Positions 7,742-16,116 are shown, numbered from the stretch's first letter. The stretch is DNA of 33,456 bases from CAYVBJ01 sp964415185 (GCA_964415185.1 CAYPZI010000016.1:1-33456), one strand, 5' to 3'. Notes: generated by a model not told the origin, from the letters alone. Translations and numbers: made by a program.

Positions 7742-7894
7742 ATTCTTTTGGCTTTTACCCCGGCCAATTCTAAAAATTACAGAGTCTTAATTAAAGCTTT
7801 ATAACTTGGTTCAGCCTTAAGGAGTGGCTATCTTTTTCTTGAGTTATAAACAACAGTTATGGCTCATTTACCCCTAATTTAATGACTCAATACA

Positions 7895-8404
7895 ATGAAA
7901 AAATTAATATTATTATCTACAGTAGCAGTATTACTGCTTACATTTCAAAATCAAGCCAATGCTCAAAATAGCGGCAATGCTGATGTTATAGCAACAGCAG
8001 ATGTGATAGCAGCTTTGAGTGTAACCAAAGACCGTGATCTGAACTTCGGCCAGGTTGCCTTAGGATCAACAAGTACAGTTGACGCACTTTCTACCAACAA
8101 CGGACGCGTCTCAATCAGCGGCGAGCCTAATGCAACCGTTGACATTACTCTTACTGCTTCTGGAACCATTAACGAGTTAACCAATGGAACTGATAATATC
8201 ACCATTGACAATTTTGCGGTTTCAAGCAGTCAAAACGACACTGGTTCAGGCAGCGCTGCTTTATTAGATGAGACAACGACCTCGGAGACTTTAACTCTTA
8301 CTGCGGCTACCATGTATCTCTTTTTTACAGGTGAAATTTCACCGAATGGTGTTTCTACAGGTGCATACTCAAATACTTACACGGTAGAAGTAAATTATAA
8401 TTAA
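7895..8404 (+). CDS. DUF4402 secreted subunit 4, probable major subunit
   Basis: A 169-residue protein with a standard signal peptide (MKKLILLSTVAVLLLTFQNQANAQ) and DUF4402 core (LNFGQVALGS, GRVSISGEPNATVDITLT, YLFFTGEISPNGVSTGAY). The mature protein is rich in Thr, Ser, Ala and Asn, with no Cys. This is the bias of abundant polymerising surface subunits. C-terminus TGAYSNTYTVEVNYN has Gly at 14 from the end and penultimate Tyr. A 153-base leader of its own precedes it and a terminator hairpin follows at 8431-8467, unlike the tightly overlapped minor subunits before it. That arrangement suggests higher expression, as for FimA/PapA. The subunit role is inferred; family membership is solid. Confidence 0.82.
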   Translation: MKKLILLSTVAVLLLTFQNQANAQNSGNADVIATADVIAALSVTKDRDLNFGQVALGSTSTVDALSTNNGRVSISGEPNATVDITLTASGTINELTNGTDNITIDNFAVSSSQNDTGSGSAALLDETTTSETLTLTAATMYLFFTGEISPNGVSTGAYSNTYTVEVNYN

Positions 8405-8430
8405 AAAAAACAAGTTTACCTCTGTTTTTA

Positions 8431-8467
8431 AAAAGCCATGGGTTTGCTAAAACCGTGGCTTTTTTTA
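8431..8467 (+). terminator. Hairpin terminator/attenuator between subunit 4 and the chaperone
   Basis: Stem AAAAGCCATGG...TTT pairs with AAACC...TGGCTTTT around a GCTA loop with one bulge and one G-T pair, followed by seven T. It lies after subunit 4 and before the chaperone in the same direction. It probably reduces transcription of chaperone and usher relative to the subunit rather than ending the operon. Confidence 0.85.
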
Positions 8468-8502
8468 TTATATAGAAATTTAAAATCATCAAATCAACAA
8501 TT

Positions 8503-9351
8503 ATGCTGCACGTTAATCCAAAAATCCCCTCTCTGATTTTATTGTCAGCAGTTTTAAGCGTGCTTCTGGCAGAACAGGCTCTTGCCCAGATTACCATTGC
8601 TCCCACTACCCTGTTTCTTACTGAAAGATCCAGAATTGCAAATTTTTTGGTTATCAACAATTCTGAAGAAACCCAGGAAGTTTCAGTCAGTTTTTTCTTC
8701 GGATATGTGAAGACCGATGATGCAGGCAATCGCCAGATTATAAGTGAAGATGAAGACCTTGCCAGTGATTTTTCACTGGCAGACTGGCTTCGCGGTTTTC
8801 CCAGGACGTTTACCCTGCAGCCCGGTGAAAGGCAAACCGTCAGGATACGGGCCAATCCGCCTTCAAATCTTGAGGACCGAACCTATTGGGCGAGGGTCCG
8901 CACTTCTTCAAATCCCTTGACAACTCCCGTAGAAGAACAGTCGCAAGATGCCCTGACAGCAAGAATCAATGTGAAAATTGATCAGATTACCGGTATATAT
9001 CTAAAAAGCGGAGATGTCGCTACCGGAATTGAAGTCAATGAAATACGCCTGCACCAGGAAGAAAACAACTTGAATGCTTTGGTGGATTTAGCCAGAACGG
9101 GTAACTCCCCTTTTATAGGTACTGTTACAACTTCTATCAGTCGAGCCGACTCTCTAATCAATGAGCAATTAAGCACCACTACCATTTTTACCGACGGCAT
9201 TTATCGATATACACATGATATATCGGCCCTCGATCCTGGTGATTATACATTTAACATCCGCTTCGAAACGTCACGTCGTGACATCAGGAATGAAGATTTG
9301 GTCCAGGGTGAAACCGTAACTGAATCAAAGAGGTTTACTTTGAGTGAGTAA
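8503..9351 (+). CDS. PapD-like periplasmic pilus chaperone
   Basis: A 282-residue protein with signal peptide (about 1-29, ending ALAQ) and the two Ig-like domain plan of pilus chaperones. Domain 1 (about 30-150) begins with TIAPTTLFLTERSRIANFLVINNSEE. It contains the G1-type segment FTLQPGERQTVRIRANPP, then EDRTYWARVRT, matching the conserved PapD region. Domain 2 (about 170-280) is longer than usual. Such chaperones cap subunits and hand them to the usher. The Arg of the usual PTR motif is Thr36 here. The gene follows subunit 4 after a terminator and overlaps the usher by 8 bases, so the two are coupled. The context with an usher and five subunits makes the role strongly supported. It is more divergent than classical FimC/PapD. 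Confidence 0.85.
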   Translation: MLHVNPKIPSLILLSAVLSVLLAEQALAQITIAPTTLFLTERSRIANFLVINNSEETQEVSVSFFFGYVKTDDAGNRQIISEDEDLASDFSLADWLRGFPRTFTLQPGERQTVRIRANPPSNLEDRTYWARVRTSSNPLTTPVEEQSQDALTARINVKIDQITGIYLKSGDVATGIEVNEIRLHQEENNLNALVDLARTGNSPFIGTVTTSISRADSLINEQLSTTTIFTDGIYRYTHDISALDPGDYTFNIRFETSRRDIRNEDLVQGETVTESKRFTLSE

Positions 9352-12300
9352 AGGTCTGCCGGTACTACTGTTGCTTTTATTAATTATAGTACAGCCCCCA
9401 AATCTGCAGGCACAAGCCTTACAGGATGAGGATGAACAAGAGGTGCTTCTGAGCTTCAGGTACAGGGGTGTGATTGCCAATTACGTTATGGCAAGATTTA
9501 AAGACGGCGAATTTTACATTGCCGCAAGCGAAGTCCTGAACCTGCTTCAGATCGAAAATAATATCAATCTGCAAAACCTCTCCCTCTCCGGCATCTATAC
9601 AGATACCGGACTGGAATATGAAATTAACTTTAGCAGCGGCAATGCACGACTGGGTGAAAAAAGAATCTCAATGAATGCCGAAGATTACCTGGTCAGGGAA
9701 ACAGATTTTTTCATGCACCCAAGAATCTTTGAAGAGCTACTCGGTCTTAATTTCTCAATTGATTTCAATAATCTTACGCTAAGCCTACAGACAGAATATA
9801 ATATACCGGTTGTAGCCCGGCAGGAAAGGGAGTCAAGGCGCCAGCGCATGCTCCGGAACCAATCATCCATACTCAGAGAATATTATCCGTTACAATTTGA
9901 TCGTGACCGCAAGTTATTGGATGCAGGATTTCTGGATTATAATTTTAGCACGAGCCTGACGGAAAGAGAAAATGTGTTTTTTTACAACGCCAGCACGGGA
10001 ATTGAAGTTGCAGGTGGTGACTTTCAGGGCACATTTTCGGGAGCTATCTCAAGCCAGGTTACCTCGCTAAATACAAATAATGCCCGATGGAGGTATGTTT
10101 TACGCGATAATCTCTACATGACGCAAGCTACAGCCGGCCAATCCATTTCCAACGGCCTTCAAAGCCTCGCTTTCACCGGTGTTAAACTTACCAATGAACC
10201 GGTTGAACCCAGGTTTATCTATGATGAATTTATTTTACAGGGTGAAACAACACCCGAATCGGAAGTTGAGCTTTATTTGAATAACAGTCTTGTTGATTTT
10301 CAAAGAGCTGACGATTTTGGAAATTACCGTTTCCAGGTGCCGTTATCGTACGGCTCCTCCCAATATGATGTTAGAATATTCAGTCCGACAGGCCAGGTAC
10401 GCCAGGAATTTACGCGCCTGCAAGTCCCTTTCAATTTTCTACCCCCGGGTGAAATTAATTACACCGTGAACGCCGGGCGGCTGGATAATCCGATTTTTGG
10501 TACCGTTGACCGCGGATTCATGACACAAAACAATGTGCGGGCCGGTATCAATAACTGGCTTACTGCCGGCGCCGGTATTGAATATTTTGATGAATATAAT
10601 TCAACACCAACCTTTTCAGGTTCTTTGTCAAGCCGTTTATTTACCAAATATCTTTTTACGGTTGAAGCTGCAAACGGTGCATTTGTCCGTTTTAATTCAA
10701 GTGCGGTATTCCCTTCTTCATCCAATTTCAGCCTGGATTATACCTATTTTCTTAAAGACGGCGGCCTTTATAATCCCGGACGGAATAATGCAACCATAAG
10801 CGGCAGAATATTCACACCCTTTACGCTGTTCGACAGCCCATTCTTCTTCCGATGGACAACAAATGTTCAACAGCGGGAAACTGCGAATGTAACCCGTTAC
10901 AATTTTGACCTGAATTCCAGGCTGGATCGTTTAAATTTGCGAATTGGTTACCAGGATTCTCAAATCGGGAAATTGAATTTTGAAAGCACCCCTCTTGCCC
11001 GGCTTACAACTTCAGCTACCTATACTCTCGCACGCCATTCCGGAATACCGGTTTATCTGCGTGGAGCTTTTTTACGTGCACAGCTTGAATTCCTCCCCTC
11101 TTCTTCCAGGGTTGAAGAAACTGAAATTCAATTCTCCAGAAGCATTATGAGAAACGGGCGGGTGCAATTCAACTTTGGAAGAAACTTCATCGGGGATTTC
11201 AATCTTTTTTCGATGAGCCTGACTCTCGATTTTAATAAAGTGAGATCAACCACCACAACCCGCAATATTCGCGGGGATGCAAGTTTTACTCAAAGCGTCC
11301 GGGGATCCGTTGGGTTTGATTCTGACAATGAGCGCTTCCTTTTAACAAACCGTCAACAGGTTGGCAGGTCGGGTGTTGCTGTGCGTTTGTTTACGGATAA
11401 TAACGAGAACGGAGTTTTTGATAAGGATGACCAGTTACTGAACGAACAGGCTGCAAGATTGGGCCGGTCTGCAGGAGCTCAATTTACCCGTGGTGATATC
11501 ACCTATTTTTCACAGTTACTCGCTTACAACCGTTATAACCTTGAAATCAATAAGAATGTCCTTAAAGATCCGCTGCTCGTTCCGTCACTCGAATCCTTTT
11601 CAATTGTAACCGATCCAAACCGCTACAAACAAATTGATATCCCTATGTACATGTCGGGGGTGCTGGAAGGACGGGTTCTGAGGGATGCCAATGGAAACAA
11701 AACAGGTGTGGGCGGTTTGAGATTAAAAATCACCGAAAAACCGTCTGGTAAAAACCGGGAATTATTCAGGGATGAATTACGAACGTTTTCAGATGGATCT
11801 TTTTATACTTATGAATTACCGCCTGGCCAATATGAAGTTGAAGTTGATTCCGCCCAGCTTGAGTTCCTTGATGCTGAAACCCTGCCTGAGAAGCTTGAAT
11901 TTGAGGTTAGAGCCCTTGCAGACGGAGATATAATAGAAGGCAAGGAAATCCTTCTCGTAAATAAAAGTGAACAAGAAATTCCAGAAAAAGAGGAGCCGGT
12001 CGCTGATACCGAAACCGACAATAAAATTGAAGACCCTGATAGCACAAAAACACAATTTCCATCCGATGTGACTGAGTTGCCATTAGTCAGAGGCGGTTTT
12101 TCAAGCTACTTCAATCAGATTCAGGATGAAGATAGAGTTATTAATCAAAATGACTGTAAATATACAGTTCAGATTGGCAGTTACCGCACTCACTCCTATT
12201 CACTAAAGGTAGCGCTTGAAGCCGAAGAACACAGCGGTTATAATTTTCAGGTATTTCCCAACCGCCTATACGATTTAAATGCGATCCGTGTGGAGAATTC

Positions 12301-12910
12301 TATGAATCTGAATCAGGCAATCAGGCTTATGTCAGAGCTAAAAGAAAAACTGGACCTTTCCACACCTGCCATAATAAACCAATGCTACCTGGATGGAAAA
12401 CCTGCTCAACCAATACCGGCAAAATTTGCTCTGGAGATTGAATCTGAAGAAAAGTTCCCGAAAGCAAAGCCTTTACTAAGATCACTTGAAGAAGTTACGA
12501 CAGTTAATGTAGAAACAGTAAAAAACGGCCCGCGTAACCGGCTGACTACGGGATTTTTTAATGACAAAGAGGATGCTCTGAGATACCATCAGCAATTTTT
12601 GGAATATGAAGGGATTGAGGCCATCCGATACAAGATTGATGAAGCCGGCAAACAACATATACAATTTGACTATTTACTTCAGACGGGAATGTTCAAATCT
12701 TACGAGGAGGCATCAGAAAATCGTTCATTTATTCGGGAATTCCTAAATCTTGAAGCCAGGATTTTTTATGATGAAGATGAATATTACTACGTGGTTCTTT
12801 CAGAAACACCTCAAATTTGGGAGCAGTTATTATCTCTTTATGAAATTTTATTAAAAAGCGAAGACACTTCCTTTACTCCTGTGATTCACCTTCTTGAATA
12901 TATTGAGTGA
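9344..12910 (+). CDS. Usher-like outer-membrane protein with C-terminal SPOR-like repeats
   Basis: An unusually long (1188 residues) usher-like protein; classical ushers have about 800-870. Order: signal peptide (about 1-24); N-terminal domain (30-160); and a barrel with an inserted plug-like Ig segment (290-365) ending FLPPGEINYTVNAGR, close to the family's LRPGQSRYSVTAGR. The barrel strands continue to about 640. Next is an EF-hand-like DNNENGVFDKDD (about 684), then a carboxypeptidase-regulatory-like beta domain (770-860) and an acidic linker (875-905). SPOR-like repeats follow at about 936-1010, 1063-1105 and 1107-1155 (YTVQIGSYRTHSYSLKVA, LTTGFFNDKEDA, YLLQTGMFKSYEEAS). SPOR domains bind denuded peptidoglycan. 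Two Cys flank the first. The start is GTG, overlapping the chaperone by 8 bases. Usher function is strongly suggested; the SPOR role is inferred. Confidence 0.82.
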   Translation: MSKGLPVLLLLLLIIVQPPNLQAQALQDEDEQEVLLSFRYRGVIANYVMARFKDGEFYIAASEVLNLLQIENNINLQNLSLSGIYTDTGLEYEINFSSGNARLGEKRISMNAEDYLVRETDFFMHPRIFEELLGLNFSIDFNNLTLSLQTEYNIPVVARQERESRRQRMLRNQSSILREYYPLQFDRDRKLLDAGFLDYNFSTSLTERENVFFYNASTGIEVAGGDFQGTFSGAISSQVTSLNTNNARWRYVLRDNLYMTQATAGQSISNGLQSLAFTGVKLTNEPVEPRFIYDEFILQGETTPESEVELYLNNSLVDFQRADDFGNYRFQVPLSYGSSQYDVRIFSPTGQVRQEFTRLQVPFNFLPPGEINYTVNAGRLDNPIFGTVDRGFMTQNNVRAGINNWLTAGAGIEYFDEYNSTPTFSGSLSSRLFTKYLFTVEAANGAFVRFNSSAVFPSSSNFSLDYTYFLKDGGLYNPGRNNATISGRIFTPFTLFDSPFFFRWTTNVQQRETANVTRYNFDLNSRLDRLNLRIGYQDSQIGKLNFESTPLARLTTSATYTLARHSGIPVYLRGAFLRAQLEFLPSSSRVEETEIQFSRSIMRNGRVQFNFGRNFIGDFNLFSMSLTLDFNKVRSTTTTRNIRGDASFTQSVRGSVGFDSDNERFLLTNRQQVGRSGVAVRLFTDNNENGVFDKDDQLLNEQAARLGRSAGAQFTRGDITYFSQLLAYNRYNLEINKNVLKDPLLVPSLESFSIVTDPNRYKQIDIPMYMSGVLEGRVLRDANGNKTGVGGLRLKITEKPSGKNRELFRDELRTFSDGSFYTYELPPGQYEVEVDSAQLEFLDAETLPEKLEFEVRALADGDIIEGKEILLVNKSEQEIPEKEEPVADTETDNKIEDPDSTKTQFPSDVTELPLVRGGFSSYFNQIQDEDRVINQNDCKYTVQIGSYRTHSYSLKVALEAEEHSGYNFQVFPNRLYDLNAIRVENSMNLNQAIRLMSELKEKLDLSTPAIINQCYLDGKPAQPIPAKFALEIESEEKFPKAKPLLRSLEEVTTVNVETVKNGPRNRLTTGFFNDKEDALRYHQQFLEYEGIEAIRYKIDEAGKQHIQFDYLLQTGMFKSYEEASENRSFIREFLNLEARIFYDEDEYYYVVLSETPQIWEQLLSLYEILLKSEDTSFTPVIHLLEYIE

Positions 12911-12935
12911 ACCAGTATATCAGAAGCGGTAATTT

Positions 12936-13361
12936 TCAAAAATATTCTATTTCAACAACATGTGAGCCCTGGTACAATCCCGGGGCGGACAAACCGGATT
13001 TTGCAAGCTGTCCATACATTTCAATTCTCATATTTCCCGAGTTCAACTGATTCATAACCAATTGAGAACCAAGTGCAGCAGTTTCACCAACTACGTTTTT
13101 GATTTTTATTTGTGGTTTAGCTGAAACAATACAATCGGTTGTTTCTGAAACATTCAGATCGACTGTTCCAAATAAATAGCCGTTGCGGCCAATTGGATCC
13201 GTATCATTAAAAGATATATCACTCACAATAAGCTCTGCCTGTCTCCCTTCAATGACTTCCACACGAATTTCCATAACAGCTCTTGCTGAATTTTGCGCAA
13301 GCAGATTTTGAGATCCAGACCCCAGAATAAAGAGCCAAATTGTAAATATGACATTCTTCAT
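12936..13361 (-). CDS. DUF4402-like secreted subunit 5 (minus strand)
   Basis: A 141-residue protein with signal peptide (MKNVIFTIWLFILGSGSQNLLAQ), then a strand ARAVMEIRVEVIEG and core LIVSDISFNDTDPIGRNGYLF. The C-terminus PGLYQGSHVVEIEYF has Gly at position 14 from the end, alternating hydrophobics and penultimate Tyr, like the plus-strand subunits. It is encoded convergently to the usher, with only 25 bases between stops. It therefore has its own promoter and can be expressed separately from the other subunits, for example as an alternative subunit or a terminator. A perfect inverted repeat overlaps its start. It is the shortest of the five. Family membership is moderately certain; the role is inferred from the signature and location. 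Confidence 0.7.
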   Translation of the reverse strand: MKNVIFTIWLFILGSGSQNLLAQNSARAVMEIRVEVIEGRQAELIVSDISFNDTDPIGRNGYLFGTVDLNVSETTDCIVSAKPQIKIKNVVGETAALGSQLVMNQLNSGNMRIEMYGQLAKSGLSAPGLYQGSHVVEIEYF

Positions 13362-13385
13362 GACAGTAAACTTTCTTTACTGTCA
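13361..13385 (-). promoter_or_regulatory. Hairpin overlapping the start codon of subunit 5
   Basis: A perfect 10-bp inverted repeat, TGACAGTAAA (13361-13370) and TTTACTGTCA (13376-13385), with a 5-base spacer. In the mRNA (minus strand) the stem ends on the first base of the ATG, and the loop GAAAG is the only plausible ribosome-binding sequence. It may control translation, or be a DNA operator. Confidence 0.6.
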
Positions 13386-13659
13386 TAATATTATAAATTT
13401 CTAACATTAGAAATAGTTAATGAAAATTTTAATCTTTAATTCCTTTCTATAATTCTCTTATTTCTTGATTATTTGATAATAAATGGTGTTTTTTACAAAA
13501 ATTAGAATTTAATTACCTAAATCGATTTATCAGTCTACTCATATTTTTCTAATGTTTTACAATTAGGTTAATGGACGTATATATAAGCTCAGAGTACCCG
13601 TCTCCATATAATAAAGCAAGGGGTTACACAGGTTACTCAGTAAAACAGGAAGCTGTTTT
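13386..13659. other. AT-rich spacer with TTCTAA-type palindrome, upstream of subunit 5
   Basis: No gene seen. A perfect palindrome-like TTCTAACATTAGAA lies at 13399-13412, and a related TTCTAATGTT at 13548-13557 is followed by ATTAG (13562-13566). These are candidate regulator sites for the subunit 5 promoter. The spacer is AT-rich throughout. Confidence 0.4.
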
Positions 13660-13716
13660 TGTCAGTTGTTAGTTTGTCAATCCCTGGATTAGCTTAACCA
13701 CAAACCACGAACAACA
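13660..13716. repeat. Degenerate heptamer arrays flanking a short core
   Basis: Left: TTGTCAG, TTGTTAG, TTTGTCA (13660-13680), three degenerate heptamers. Right: AACCACA, AACCACG, AACAACA (13696-13716), three more. The right set is approximately the complement of the left pattern. The 15-base core between holds no gene. It lies just after the pdhC stop, consistent with the other tandem-repeat elements at 3' ends in the window. Confidence 0.45.
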
Positions 13717-13757
13717 CTCAAAAAATCAACACCAATAACTCTTGCTCAATGATTTTA

Positions 13758-15038
13758 TCAGAGAACCATTGAAAGCGGATTTTCCAGCATCTGCCTTACC
13801 GTATTTAGGAATGCGGCTGCTTTGGCGCCATCTACAACCCTGTGATCACTTGAAAGCGTCACTTTCATTCTCTTGCCCGGAACAATCTCACCGTTTTCAA
13901 CAACGGGCACATCCCTGATTGTTCCTACGGCAAGTATACATGCATTTGGCGGATTGATGATCGCTGTGAACTCTTCTACTCCAAACATGCCCAGGTTACT
14001 GATTGTGAAGGTACTTCCTTCCATCTGCTCGGGCTGTAATTTTTTGTTCCTGGCCAATTCGGCAAGCTCTCTTGTCTCCGATGATATTTGTCTCAGGCTT
14101 TTCTTGTCTGTATGGCGAATTACGGGTGTCATAAGCCCCTCTTCAATAGCTACGGCCACAGCAACGTGCACATCCCCGTGAAGCCGGATTTTATCTTCCA
14201 GCCAGGAGCTGTTCACATCCCTGTGCTTTCGAAGTGCCGAAGCACAGGCTTTTACAACGATATCGTTAAAACTGATCTTGACATCACTGATCTCGTTCAA
14301 TTTTGAACGTGCATCTATTGCGGCTTTCATGTCAATATCAATCGTCTCATAGAAATGCGGGCTAGTAAACTTGCTCTCTGATAACCTTCTTGCTATGGTC
14401 TTTCTCATCTGAGAGACACGAACTTCTTCACTGTCTTCACTCTCAAACCGAACTTCAGTTGCGGCAGGTTCCGGTTTCTCTTTATATTCTTCAATATCCC
14501 TTTTGATAATTCTTCCTTCAGGGCCGCTGCCACTTACATTGGCAAGCTCAATTCCCTTTTCTTCAGCCATTTTGCGAGCCAACGGAGAAGCTTTAATCCT
14601 TCCGTGTTCACCTACAGTCTCTTTTTTGGGTTCAGACGATCCGTTCCCTTTTATATCATCCAGTATCGGGTCAAAATCTTTCTTTCCGGCAGGTTTTTCC
14701 TTTTCCTCTTTTTTTGTTTCTTCAGCTTTTTCTTTTTCTGTCTTTTTCTCTTCTTTTTCCTTGCTTCCGGTTTCCTCCAGCAAGTCACTGATATCCTCAC
14801 CTTCCTCACCGACGATAGCCATCGTTTCACCGAGTGGAACGGCATCTCCTTCATCCACAAGAAGTTTTAAAATCGTACCAGGATCAAAAACCTCGACCTC
14901 CATCGTAGCCTTGTCCGTTTCAACCTCCGCAATGATGTCGCCCGATTCCACCTGGTCACCTTCGCTTACGTTCCATTTCGCAATGACACCCTCTTCCATC
15001 GTGTCACTCAGCTTGGGCATTTCGATTTTTATAGCCAT
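13758..15038 (-). CDS. pdhC: Pyruvate dehydrogenase E2, dihydrolipoamide acetyltransferase
   Basis: The acetyltransferase core of the pyruvate dehydrogenase complex, moving the acetyl group from E1 via lipoamide to CoA. The 426 residues hold one N-terminal lipoyl domain (about 1-80) with lipoyl Lys43 in ETDKATMEVE. After a Lys/Glu-rich linker (about 90-135) comes the peripheral subunit-binding domain (about 147-185, KASPLARKMAEEKGIELANV). The catalytic domain (205-426) ends with SSDHRVVDGA, where His399 is the active-site residue. A single lipoyl domain and this length are normal for FCB bacteria. It is the last gene of pdhA-pdhB-pdhC; the gap to pdhB is 28 bases. E3 (lpd) is not in the window. 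Confidence 0.95.
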   Translation of the reverse strand: MAIKIEMPKLSDTMEEGVIAKWNVSEGDQVESGDIIAEVETDKATMEVEVFDPGTILKLLVDEGDAVPLGETMAIVGEEGEDISDLLEETGSKEKEEKKTEKEKAEETKKEEKEKPAGKKDFDPILDDIKGNGSSEPKKETVGEHGRIKASPLARKMAEEKGIELANVSGSGPEGRIIKRDIEEYKEKPEPAATEVRFESEDSEEVRVSQMRKTIARRLSESKFTSPHFYETIDIDMKAAIDARSKLNEISDVKISFNDIVVKACASALRKHRDVNSSWLEDKIRLHGDVHVAVAVAIEEGLMTPVIRHTDKKSLRQISSETRELAELARNKKLQPEQMEGSTFTISNLGMFGVEEFTAIINPPNACILAVGTIRDVPVVENGEIVPGKRMKVTLSSDHRVVDGAKAAAFLNTVRQMLENPLSMVL

Positions 15039-15066
15039 TTTTTTTAAGTCGTTTTTAGTTAGAATA

Positions 15067-16050
15067 TCAGTTTCTGTAGGTAACTGCGTTCACAGCTTCA
15101 ATCACATTTTTTGCATTTGGCAGCCAAAGATCAAAAAGGTTTTTGGCAAAAGGCGCATTCACATCCGGCAGGCATACCCTTCGAACCGGTGCATCGAGAT
15201 AATCAAAAGCTTCACGCTGAATTAAAAATCCAACTTCGGAGGCAAATGCCCCAAAGGGGTGGTTTTCATCTACAACAACACACCGGTTGGTTTTTTTAAC
15301 CGATTCCACAATCAACTCGATATCCAGTGGTTTGATGGTTCTCGGGTCTATAATTTCAATCTCCACGCCATCTTTTTCCAGTTGCGATGCCGCCTGTTTG
15401 GTGATGTGATACATTTTACCCGTAGCAACTACCGTTACATCCGCACCTTCCCGCTTGATTTTCCCTTTTCCGATCGGGATTGTATAATCTTCTTCTTCGG
15501 AAACTTCTCCCTTCAGGCCATACATCTGCTCGGATTCCATGAACAAAACAGGATTATTATCCCGGATAGCCGACTTCAACAACCCCTTGGCATCATCCGG
15601 CTCAGATGTATAGATTACCTTAAGGCCCGGAAACTGGGCATACATGGATTCATAGGCTACGGAGTGAGTTGCCCCCAATTGGCCTGCAGAAGCATTCGGG
15701 CCCCGGAATACAATCGGGATATCCACCTGCCCGCCAAGCATGTATTTTATTTTGGATGCGTGGTTGATAATCTGATCAGCCGCTAAAACGGCAAAGTTAA
15801 ACGTCATAAATTCAACAATTGGCCTCAGTCCATTCATTGCCGCGCCTACACCGATACCTGCAAACCCAAGTTCCGAAATCGGGGTATCGATCATTCTTTT
15901 AAAACCGTATTTATCGAGCAATCCTTCGGTTGCCTTGTAGGCACCATTGTACTCGGCAACTTCTTCACCCATCACAAATATATTCTCGTCACGAGCCATT
16001 TCTTCGTCGATTGCTTCCCTGATTGCTTCTCTGAATTGTAATTCTGCCAT
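15067..16050 (-). CDS. pdhB: Pyruvate dehydrogenase E1 beta subunit
   Basis: The beta chain of the thiamine-diphosphate-dependent E1 heterotetramer, which decarboxylates pyruvate. The 327-residue protein has the typical N-terminal segment REAIREAIDEEMARDENIFVMGEEVAEYNGAYKATEGL. It also has RMIDTPISELGFAGIGVGAAMNG, the PIVFRGPNASAGQLGATHS region and the C-terminal transketolase domain with EIIDPRTIKPLD. All are standard for the family. It lies 66 bases after pdhA and 28 before pdhC on the minus strand, so the three are one operon. An alternative reading as a branched-chain dehydrogenase E1 beta is possible because the families are close. The complete pdhA-pdhB-pdhC arrangement favours pyruvate. 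Confidence 0.93.
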   Translation of the reverse strand: MAELQFREAIREAIDEEMARDENIFVMGEEVAEYNGAYKATEGLLDKYGFKRMIDTPISELGFAGIGVGAAMNGLRPIVEFMTFNFAVLAADQIINHASKIKYMLGGQVDIPIVFRGPNASAGQLGATHSVAYESMYAQFPGLKVIYTSEPDDAKGLLKSAIRDNNPVLFMESEQMYGLKGEVSEEEDYTIPIGKGKIKREGADVTVVATGKMYHITKQAASQLEKDGVEIEIIDPRTIKPLDIELIVESVKKTNRCVVVDENHPFGAFASEVGFLIQREAFDYLDAPVRRVCLPDVNAPFAKNLFDLWLPNAKNVIEAVNAVTYRN

Positions 16051-16116
16051 TTTCTGAAAATTAATTTTAGGCCTCTTCCAGCCGGTTAAAATATTTTACT
16101 GATTATTGATTCGGTT

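Noticed and set aside
14503..15225. Long plus-strand frame (240 codons) inside pdhC/pdhB
   Set aside because: It is Ser/Phe/Pro-rich and antisense to the lipoyl and charged linker of E2; the codon bias explains it.
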